DNA of 13,101 nt from CAZGYE01 sp964530165. GTDB lineage: Bacteria; Planctomycetota; Planctomycetia; Planctomycetales; Planctomycetaceae. The notes under the pieces are model-generated. The model saw only the letters and a list, made by a program, of their open reading frames with translations. It made no database searches and was not told where the DNA came from. Below are positions 1 to 4,996 of this stretch, piece after piece. Made by a program: the position numbers and the translations under genes. The stretch covers positions 1 to 13,101 of the forward strand of contig CAZGYE010000157.1 in NCBI GenBank assembly GCA_964530165.1, in the 5' to 3' direction. Within the stretch, counting starts at the first letter, position 1. Every line of letters starts with the position of its first letter.

Positions 1-43
1 CTACGGCTCGACCCCAGCCACCCATTATGTTAAGCCAAACTGA
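1..43. other. Window edge: end of an upstream element, unresolved
   Basis: No gene can be assigned here. One plus-strand frame is open from base 2 to a TGA at 41-43 (13 codons), which could be the tail of an upstream gene. The first 25 or so bases also look like the edge of a dispersed intergenic repeat (a motif ending in GACCCCAGCCACCC, which I associate from memory with planctomycete genomes). The flanking sequence is needed to choose between these. Confidence 0.2.
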
Positions 44-67
44 CCCACTGCCCAACAAGCAAAGATG

Positions 68-96
68 ATGACACGGCGAGTTTGGTGGACTATGAT
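68..96 (+). promoter_or_regulatory. Sigma70-like promoter of the toxin-antitoxin pair
   Basis: A -35 box ATGACA (68-73) and a -10 box TATGAT (91-96) are separated by 17 bp. Each matches the sigma70 consensus at five of six bases. Transcription would start near 102-104 and leave a leader of about 38 nt that carries the ribosome binding site AAGGAG (129-134), 6 bases before the ATG. Such operons are usually repressed by their own antitoxin or complex. I see no clear palindromic operator across these boxes. Confidence 0.5.
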
Positions 97-140
97 GGTG
101 GTAACGGCCGACACGATGGCTAGGTTCTAAGGAGCCTTCG

Positions 141-377
141 ATGACGAAAGTGACAATCGACCATACGATGCGTGACAAGCTTCGCAATCTGAGCGAGCCT
201 GTCGAACTCTGCGATGAAGAAGGGCGCGTTTTGGGCTACTTCACGCCAGTGGTCGACCAATCGATGTATGAGGGCGTCGATTCACCGATTAGCGAAGAGG
301 AGTTGCAGCGCCGACTCAACGAAGATGGAGGTCGCCCTTTGGCTGACATACTTCGGGACCTGGAAGAAGGCGTATGA
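141..377 (+). CDS. Type II antitoxin, small planctomycete/cyanobacterial type
   Basis: A 78-residue acidic protein that probably neutralises the toxin encoded immediately downstream. The N-terminal half (residues about 1-40) resembles the short beta-rich start of small antitoxins, including a VELCDEEGRVLGYFTP segment. The C-terminal half (about 48-76) is an acidic, helix-prone tail beginning SPISEEEL and ending ADILRDLEEGV, the usual toxin-wrapping part. The ATG at 141 is supported by AAGGAG at 129-134. Its TGA overlaps the toxin start as ATGA (374-377), so the two are translationally coupled, which is typical of antitoxin-first modules. No helix-turn-helix or ribbon-helix-helix motif is obvious, so autoregulation is uncertain. 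The family name is recalled from sequence style; the operon structure is seen directly. Confidence 0.72.
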   Translation: MTKVTIDHTMRDKLRNLSEPVELCDEEGRVLGYFTPVVDQSMYEGVDSPISEEELQRRLNEDGGRPLADILRDLEEGV

Positions 378-643
378 AACACACTGTCGTTTGGTCCCAA
401 GAGGCCGAAAAGGAGTTGGCCACACTGTGGACTCGGGCCCGGGACCGTGGCGTGATCAGCAAAGCCGCGAACGAGATCGACCAGCGCTTAAGGTCCCATC
501 CGGACGAGGAGGGTGAATCACGCTCACTGGGAGTGCGCATTCTGCTGGTTCCGCCGCTTGGCGTGACTTACATAGTGTCTTCCCAAGACCGATTTGTGCG
601 AGTCGTCCACGTTTGGCGGTTCGAGACTCGCTACAAAGGTTGA
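374..643 (+). CDS. RelE/ParE-superfamily toxin
   Basis: An 89-residue basic protein with the layout of the ParE/RelE fold. It has an N-terminal strand (HTVVWSQEAEKELATLW), a helical hairpin running through KAANEIDQRLRSHP, a Gly/Arg-rich turn, and C-terminal strands with LGVTYIVSSQDRFVRVVHVW. The AANEIDQRL...P pattern followed by a PLGV strand is typical of small RelE/ParE-like plasmid-stabilisation proteins. RelE members cleave ribosome-bound mRNA and ParE members poison gyrase; the sequence does not decide which. It starts inside the antitoxin stop codon (ATGA) and ends 12 bp from the end of the convergent hom gene. The length is normal and the frame intact, so it is probably functional. Confidence 0.78.
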   Translation: MKHTVVWSQEAEKELATLWTRARDRGVISKAANEIDQRLRSHPDEEGESRSLGVRILLVPPLGVTYIVSSQDRFVRVVHVWRFETRYKG

Positions 644-645
644 TT

Positions 646-687
646 CTCCGCGATCTCAATCAGCGACTGGCATGCGGATTCGCGGAG
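646..687. repeat. Inverted repeat across the toxin/hom convergent junction
   Basis: CTCCGCGA (646-653) pairs perfectly with TCGCGGAG (680-687) across a 26-nt loop. It begins just after the toxin stop and extends into the last codons of hom. It could act as a weak two-way terminator in this 12-bp intergenic gap. However, the loop is long and no T-tract follows on either strand, so it is not a canonical intrinsic terminator. Confidence 0.3.
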
Positions 688-1969
688 GGCGGAGGGCCGT
701 TAAGTTCTGCAATTGTTTATCGGCCGCACGCAGCCGGCCTTCTGTGGTGCGGTGGGTCATAATGACCAGCGGGACAATCGACCCGTCCGACTCTTCGATC
801 GCGCCGACTTCCGCTGCTTCGTGCTGAATCAAGGAGGCAATGCTGATGCCGTGCCGTCCCAACACGTCGGCAATATCGGCCAACACGTGCGGGCGATCCT
901 CGACGTTGAACCGCAGATAGTAGCGACGCGAGGTTTCTTCAGCAGGCTGCACGGGATAGGCCGGCTGTTCCCCCCAGACGTCGAGCCGCGCGAAGGTGAG
1001 CGCTGCACGACCGACGGCAACGCCAACCAAATCGGCAACCACGGCCGAGGCGGTCGGCATCTGACCGGCGCCCGCTCCCGAGTACCAGGTTCTGCCGACC
1101 GCGCTGCCCTCGACGGTGATCATGTTGAACGCCCCGTCGACTTTCGCCAACGGCCGCCCGTGCCGAAGCAGTGTGGACTGAACGTGCATCTCAAGTTGCC
1201 CGTCGATCAGCTTCGCGACAGCCAACAGTTTCACCGTGTAGCCCAACTCGTTGGCATATTGCAGATCGGCCAACTCGAGCACGTCGATCCCCTGCCGGGC
1301 AAACGCCGAGAGCGGGACCTTCGTGCCGAACGCCAACTGTACCAGAATGACCAGTTTCTGGGCGGCGTCGGTGCCGTCGACGTCCATCGACGGATCGGCC
1401 TCGGCATAGCCGAGCTCCTGCGCCTCACGGAGCACATCGGCGTACGACCGATTCTTCGAGAGCATTTCCGTCAGGATGAAGTTGCTCGTGCCGTTCAAGA
1501 TGGCCTCGATCGACGTGATTTGATTGGCGGTCATCGACTCGCTGACACTGGCAATAATCGGGATGCCGCCGGCCACCGCCGCCTCGAAGGAAATCGACCT
1601 TCCCAACTCTCTGGCGCGGGCAAAGAGTTCGTCGCCATGTTCGCACAAAAGCGCCTTGTTGGCGGTGACGACGTCCTTTCCCGATTCCAATAGCGCCAGC
1701 ATGATCTCCCGCGCCGGTTCGAGGCCGCCGATGAGCTGAACGGCGACATCGATCGTCTCATCGTCGATGACCGTCTGGACGTCGTCGGTCGACACGTCTG
1801 CCGACAGCCCGAGGCCGCGCAGCTTGCCGAGGTCGAGATCGACTGCGCGGCGAATCTCGATCCCTCTGCCCGCCCGGCGACGGATTCGCTCAGGATGCTC
1901 CAGCAGTATCTTCGCGACACCCGAGCCGATCGTTCCCAATCCGATGAGGGCCACTTTGAGCGACGCCAT
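656..1969 (-). CDS. hom: Homoserine dehydrogenase with C-terminal ACT domain
   Basis: This enzyme reduces aspartate semialdehyde to homoserine with NAD(P)H in the cytoplasm, the branch step to threonine and methionine. The 437 residues show the full family layout. The nucleotide-binding loop GLGTIGSG is at 10-17, the conserved TANKALL at 102-108 and the family signature EADPSMDVDGTDAAQK at 190-205, whose last lysine (K205) is the expected catalytic base. A regulatory ACT domain lies at about 350-425 and probably mediates threonine feedback. The start at 1969 (MASLKVALIG) puts the Rossmann strand at the N-terminus as in homologues. An upstream in-frame ATG at 2095 would only add 42 residues translated from the hairpin repeats, so I rejected it. 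The ribosome binding site is weak (GGGAAAA). The gene stands alone, without thrB or thrC beside it. Confidence 0.95.
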   Translation of the reverse strand: MASLKVALIGLGTIGSGVAKILLEHPERIRRRAGRGIEIRRAVDLDLGKLRGLGLSADVSTDDVQTVIDDETIDVAVQLIGGLEPAREIMLALLESGKDVVTANKALLCEHGDELFARARELGRSISFEAAVAGGIPIIASVSESMTANQITSIEAILNGTSNFILTEMLSKNRSYADVLREAQELGYAEADPSMDVDGTDAAQKLVILVQLAFGTKVPLSAFARQGIDVLELADLQYANELGYTVKLLAVAKLIDGQLEMHVQSTLLRHGRPLAKVDGAFNMITVEGSAVGRTWYSGAGAGQMPTASAVVADLVGVAVGRAALTFARLDVWGEQPAYPVQPAEETSRRYYLRFNVEDRPHVLADIADVLGRHGISIASLIQHEAAEVGAIEESDGSIVPLVIMTHRTTEGRLRAADKQLQNLTALRPPRIRMPVAD

Positions 1970-1985
1970 GTTTTCCCAATCAGTG

Positions 1986-2068
1986 TGTGGCAGGCTTTCC
2001 AGCCTGCCACAGCCAATCGGCAGGCTGGAAAGCCTGCCACAGCCAATCGGCAGGCTGGAAAGCCTGCC
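1986..2068. repeat. Three tandem hairpin repeats, 30-bp period
   Basis: Three palindromes lie at 1986-2011, 2019-2038 and 2049-2068. Each has the stem GGCAGGCT/AGCCTGCC and a 4-nt loop; the first extends to an 11-bp stem. The units repeat every 30 bp with the same spacer (ACAGCCAATC). The first loop is TTCC and the other two are GGAA, its reverse complement, so the first unit looks flipped. They resemble REP-like intergenic elements. They sit in the hom leader if the promoter at 2104-2133 is right, and upstream of the mqnA promoter on the other strand. Confidence 0.85.
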
Positions 2069-2103
2069 CCACGACACGGTTGATTGTGACGGCAAGTTGC
2101 TGC

Positions 2104-2133
2104 ATCCTAATCAGTCCCGCGTCGAATTGGCAA
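2104..2133 (-). promoter_or_regulatory. Candidate promoter for hom
   Basis: On the minus strand TTGCCA (2133-2128) is followed after 18 bp by TAGGAT (2109-2104). The match to sigma70 is good for the -35 box (5/6) and moderate for the -10 box (4/6). Use of this promoter would give a hom leader of about 125 nt containing all three hairpins at 1986-2068. Confidence 0.3.
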
Positions 2134-2141
2134 CACTTGGT

Positions 2142-2169
2142 TTGCGGGAACGGTACGTCGGTCTATAAT
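2142..2169 (+). promoter_or_regulatory. Promoter of mqnA, near-leaderless
   Basis: A perfect -10 box TATAAT (2164-2169) follows a weaker -35 box TTGCGG (2142-2147) with a 16-bp spacer. The -10 ends only 10 bp before the ATG at 2180, so transcription would begin at or a few bases before the start codon. The palindrome TGACGTCA (2170-2177) covers the expected start site, and ACGTC/GACGT (2155-2159 and 2171-2175) flanks the -10 box. Either could be an operator, but this is inference only. Confidence 0.5.
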
Positions 2170-2179
2170 TGACGTCACG

Positions 2180-3010
2180 ATGACGAAATCAATCGGTCGT
2201 CCTGTGAGAATCGGGGCGGTCAATTACCTGAATTCAAAGCCGTTGATCGAAGGACTGAGCGAACTGGCTCCGCAGGCGGCGTTGATTCTCGATACTCCGA
2301 GCCGGCTGGCTGACGATTTGGCCGCCGGTCTGCTCGACGTGGCGTTGATCCCCTCGATTGAATGTGTTCGCAATCGGAATTACGAAATCATTCCGGACGC
2401 CTGCGTGGCGACGCATGGTCCGGTGCTGAGTGTGAAGTTGTATAGCCGGGTCCCGCCCGGCGAGATACGCAGTTTGGCGCTCGACGATGGTTCGCGGACC
2501 AGTCAGGTGCTGGTGCGGATCATGCTGGCGAAGCGGTACGGCGTCGAACCGGACCTGGAATTGTTGCCGGCGGGCCTTTCCACGGAAGCGAGCCGGGCCG
2601 ATGCGGTGCTGTTGATTGGCGATCGGGGCATTCATCCGTCGCCGGAGCAGTTCGTCGCGATTTGGGATCTCGGAGAAGAGTGGTGGGAATGGACCGGCTT
2701 GCCGTTCGTATTCGCCATGTGGGCAACCCGCGGGGGGACTCAACTGGGCGAGGTGGAAGAGGTGCTCTCACGGGCAAGGGATCTCGGCGTCGAGCGCATC
2801 GAACAAATCGCCAAGCGCGAGGCGCCGTCGTTAGGCATCACCCAACGACGTGCGTTGGATTATCTGACCAAGAACTTGTGTTACCGTCTTGGCTCGGCAG
2901 AGAGGGCCGGTCTGAGGCTGTTTCACCGCCTGGCCGTCGAACGGGGCCTGGCTCCCGAAGGGGTCGACATTGTCTATAGGAGTTCGACGACTGCTGGAAA
3001 AAGCGGTTGA
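2180..3010 (+). CDS. mqnA: Chorismate dehydratase MqnA, futalosine menaquinone pathway
   Basis: MqnA removes water from chorismate to give 3-[(1-carboxyvinyl)oxy]benzoate, the first committed step of the futalosine route to menaquinone, in the cytoplasm. The 276-residue protein has the hallmark N-terminus RIGAVNYLNSKPL (residues 10-22) and the periplasmic-binding-protein-like fold of the family, including LSVKLYSRVPPGEIRSLALD and a later DLGEEWWEWTGLPFVFA segment. Length and order are normal. The ATG at 2180 lies just after the -10 box. An in-frame GTG at 2204 would begin right at MRIGAVNY, as many homologues do, so the true start is uncertain by 8 codons. No Shine-Dalgarno sequence precedes either one. 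The 3' end overlaps mqnC by 41 bp. Confidence 0.93.
   Translation: MTKSIGRPVRIGAVNYLNSKPLIEGLSELAPQAALILDTPSRLADDLAAGLLDVALIPSIECVRNRNYEIIPDACVATHGPVLSVKLYSRVPPGEIRSLALDDGSRTSQVLVRIMLAKRYGVEPDLELLPAGLSTEASRADAVLLIGDRGIHPSPEQFVAIWDLGEEWWEWTGLPFVFAMWATRGGTQLGEVEEVLSRARDLGVERIEQIAKREAPSLGITQRRALDYLTKNLCYRLGSAERAGLRLFHRLAVERGLAPEGVDIVYRSSTTAGKSG
2958..2963 (+). promoter_or_regulatory. Ribosome binding site deciding the mqnC TTG start
   Basis: AAGGGG (2958-2963), inside the end of mqnA, sits 6 bases before the TTG at 2970. This supports that rare start, because no in-frame ATG occurs before the conserved N-terminal helices of MqnC. A second purine motif AGGAG (2978-2982) lies 8 bases before an in-frame CTG at 2991, a less likely alternative. 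Confidence 0.5.
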
Positions 3011-4109
3011 CGGCCGGCGGCTCCGTCCCGTGGAGGGTCTCGAGCTTTTGGGGTCTCGCGACTTAATCGTCCTGGGCGAGGCGGCCGATTCGGTGACCCG
3101 GCAATTGCATCCGGAGCCGTTCCGCACTTACAGCATCGACCGCAACATCAACTACACGAACGCATGCACCGCCGTCTGCGACTTTTGTGCCTTTTATCGC
3201 CCGCCCGGCCACGAAGAGGTCACCGTGCTGGATCGGGACGTGCTGCTGAAAAAAATTGAAGAGACCGTCGCGCTGTCCGGCGATCAGATTCTGTTGCAGG
3301 GCGGTCTGCATCCAAAGTTGCCGCTCTCTTGGTACGAGGAACTGCTGCGGGACATCAAAGGGCATTTCCCGCAGGTGAACGTGCATGGTTTCAGTCCGCC
3401 CGAGATTCATCACTTCACAAAGATCAGCAAGTTGCCGCTCGCCAGCGTGCTCATGCGCTTGAAGCAGGCCGGACTGGGAAGTCTGCCCGGCGGCGGGGCC
3501 GAGATTTTGGTCGACCGCGTCCGCAAGGCGATCACTCGCGGCAAAGTGCTCTCCGACGACTGGCTGAACGTCCATCGGGTCTGGCACGAATTGGGCGGCC
3601 GATCGACGGCGACGATGATGTTCGGTCACGTCGAGACATTGGCCGAGCGGATCGAGCATCTGGAACGATTGCGGCAACTGCAGGATGAGACCGGCGGATT
3701 TACCGCCTACATCTGCTGGACCTTCCAGCCCGAGCACACCGGGATGTCGCACATCCCGCCCGCCGGCGCGTTCGAGTACCTGAAGACACTGGCCATCAGC
3801 CGGCTGTATCTGGACAACTTCCGCAACATCCAGTCGTCGTGGGTCACGCAGGGCGAGAAGATCGGTCAGTTGGGGCTCTTTTTCGGCGCGAACGACATGG
3901 GCAGTCTGATGATCGAAGAGAACGTCATCGCCAAGGCCGGCTGCGTGCATTTTCTGTCGCTGGGGACGATTCGCCGCTGCATCGAAGAAGCCGGTTACAT
4001 CCCTCGCCAGCGTAACGTTTTTTACGATTACATCGACGACTTCGACGAGGCGGAATATCGCAGAAAAGCCGATCGCGCGGAAAGACCCGCCCCCAACTCG
4101 CCGAGATGA
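2970..4109 (+). CDS. mqnC: Cyclic dehypoxanthinyl futalosine synthase MqnC (radical SAM)
   Basis: MqnC is a radical S-adenosylmethionine enzyme that cyclises dehypoxanthine futalosine in the menaquinone pathway. The 379-residue protein has the [4Fe-4S] motif CxxxCxxC with C66, C70 and C73, preceded by DRNINYTNA and followed by AFYRPPG. Later come LLQGGLHP, VHGFSPPEIHHF, SLPGGGAEIL and ICWTFQPEHT, all typical of the MqnC branch. The related MqnE usually reads differently around the cysteines and acts earlier. The start is TTG at 2970 with AAGGGG upstream; residues 6-45 (RRLLEKAV...SRDLIVLGEAAD) look like the normal family N-terminus, which argues against a later start. The 41-bp overlap with mqnA implies coupled translation. 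Confidence 0.92.
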   Translation: MSIGVRRLLEKAVDGRRLRPVEGLELLGSRDLIVLGEAADSVTRQLHPEPFRTYSIDRNINYTNACTAVCDFCAFYRPPGHEEVTVLDRDVLLKKIEETVALSGDQILLQGGLHPKLPLSWYEELLRDIKGHFPQVNVHGFSPPEIHHFTKISKLPLASVLMRLKQAGLGSLPGGGAEILVDRVRKAITRGKVLSDDWLNVHRVWHELGGRSTATMMFGHVETLAERIEHLERLRQLQDETGGFTAYICWTFQPEHTGMSHIPPAGAFEYLKTLAISRLYLDNFRNIQSSWVTQGEKIGQLGLFFGANDMGSLMIEENVIAKAGCVHFLSLGTIRRCIEEAGYIPRQRNVFYDYIDDFDEAEYRRKADRAERPAPNSPR

Positions 4110-4120
4110 CAACCGAGACT

Positions 4121-4141
4121 TCTGATGGCGTTCTCATCAGA
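4121..4141 (+). repeat. Small hairpin downstream of mqnC
   Basis: TCTGATG (4121-4127) and CATCAGA (4135-4141) form a perfect 7-bp stem with a 7-nt loop, 11 bases after the mqnC stop. No T-run follows, so it is a weak terminator or mRNA-stabilising structure at best. It marks the only sizeable gap (125 bp) in the first part of the plus-strand gene run. Confidence 0.35.
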
Positions 4142-4167
4142 GCCGCCGATGAGGTAAACTAAAAGCG

Positions 4168-4216
4168 GAGTTCGGAGTTCCGCATTCCGCACTCCGCATT
4201 CCCCATTCCGCACTCT
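4168..4216. repeat. Degenerate 7-bp tandem repeat before the ABC ATPase gene
   Basis: Seven consecutive 7-base units read GAGTTCG, GAGTTCC, GCATTCC, GCACTCC, GCATTCC, CCATTCC, GCACTCT, a strict period of seven with drift at one to three positions. The array ends 18 bases before the ATG at 4235, just ahead of its likely ribosome binding site AGGTGA (4222-4227). Seven-base arrays of this kind are, as I recall, scattered through planctomycete intergenic DNA. Confidence 0.7.
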
Positions 4217-4234
4217 TGGGCAGGTGAGCCGAGG

Positions 4235-4996
4235 ATGATCCACGTCGAAGAGTTGACGAAGGAATTCGCCGATTTGCGGCGGGGAAGCGTGGCGGCGTTG
4301 GATCACGTCAGTTTCGACGTTGGTTCCGGGGAAATTTTCGGGCTGGTGGGGCCAAACGGCGCGGGCAAGACGACCTGCCTGCGGATATTGAGTACCGTGC
4401 TGAAGCCGACCGACGGCCGGGCGGTTGTTGCCGGCTACGACGTCGCCGCACACCCCGAAGAAGTCCGGACCCGCATCGGCTTCATGTCGGGCAATACCGG
4501 CATTTACGATCGGATGACCGCCTGGGAAATGGTAGAGTACTTCGGCCGGCTGTACGGGATCGAGGAAGCGGAGCTACAGCAGCGGATCGATCAGATCTTC
4601 ACCACCCTGCAGATGCACGAGATCCGGGACCTGCTCGGCTCCAAGATGTCGACCGGGATGAGACAAAAGGTGTCGATCGCGCGGACGATCGTGCATGATC
4701 CGCCGGTGCTCATCTTCGACGAGCCGACCTGCGGACTCGACGTGCTGGTGGCGCGGGCGGTGTTACAGGCGATTCGTTCGCTTCGCGATCAAGGGAAGTG
4801 CATCATTTTCTCGACGCACATCATGCGTGAAGTCGAGAAGCTGTGCGACCGCGTGGCCGTCATCCACAAGGGCCGCATCCTGGCGATCGGTACCCTCGGC
4901 GAGCTCGAAGAACAATACAGTGAATCGGACATGGAGGAGTTCTTTTTCGATCTCATCTCCAGGTACGAAGCGCAAGCGGCGGCGGAGTCGGCATGA
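4235..4996 (+). CDS. ABC transporter ATP-binding protein, NatA-like
   Basis: A cytoplasmic ATPase subunit that should power the membrane protein encoded next. The 253 residues contain Walker A GPNGAGKTT (39-47), a family signature STGMRQK (139-145; STGMR replaces the usual SGGQ), Walker B LIFDEPTCGLD with D162 and E163, and the switch histidine H195 in FSTHIM. The closest functional type is the NatA/CcmA class, whose partners are ABC-2 permeases such as the sodium exporter NatB. The true substrate cannot be read from the sequence. The ATG at 4235 follows AGGTGA at 4222-4227. The stop overlaps the permease start as ATGA (4993-4996), so the subunits are translationally coupled. All motifs are intact. 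Confidence 0.92.
   Translation: MIHVEELTKEFADLRRGSVAALDHVSFDVGSGEIFGLVGPNGAGKTTCLRILSTVLKPTDGRAVVAGYDVAAHPEEVRTRIGFMSGNTGIYDRMTAWEMVEYFGRLYGIEEAELQQRIDQIFTTLQMHEIRDLLGSKMSTGMRQKVSIARTIVHDPPVLIFDEPTCGLDVLVARAVLQAIRSLRDQGKCIIFSTHIMREVEKLCDRVAVIHKGRILAIGTLGELEEQYSESDMEEFFFDLISRYEAQAAAESA

Noticed and set aside
713..1693. Long open frame on the plus strand across hom (326 codons)
   Set aside because: It lies wholly inside hom on the opposite strand, is Arg/Gln/His-rich with no known motif, and reflects the GC-rich third positions of the real gene.
1986..2068. CRISPR array
   Set aside because: The units are palindromes with identical 10-nt spacers; CRISPR arrays need variable spacers of about 30 bp, and no cas gene is present.
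1970..2095. 42-residue N-terminal extension of hom
   Set aside because: It is a translation of the hairpin repeats (RLSSLPIGCG repeated) and would put an odd tail before the Rossmann strand that begins at MASLKVALIG.
1970..2179. Riboswitch or amino-acid attenuator leader for hom
   Set aside because: The structured part consists of simple repeats, with no leader peptide rich in Thr, Ile or Met codons and no recognised aptamer core.
3063..4112. Long open frame on the minus strand across mqnC (349 codons)
   Set aside because: It is antisense to a gene with intact radical-SAM motifs; its composition is typical of a shadow frame.
4121..4141. Rho-independent terminator after mqnC
   Set aside because: The 7-bp stem is not GC-rich and no T-run follows on the plus strand, so I list it only as a hairpin.
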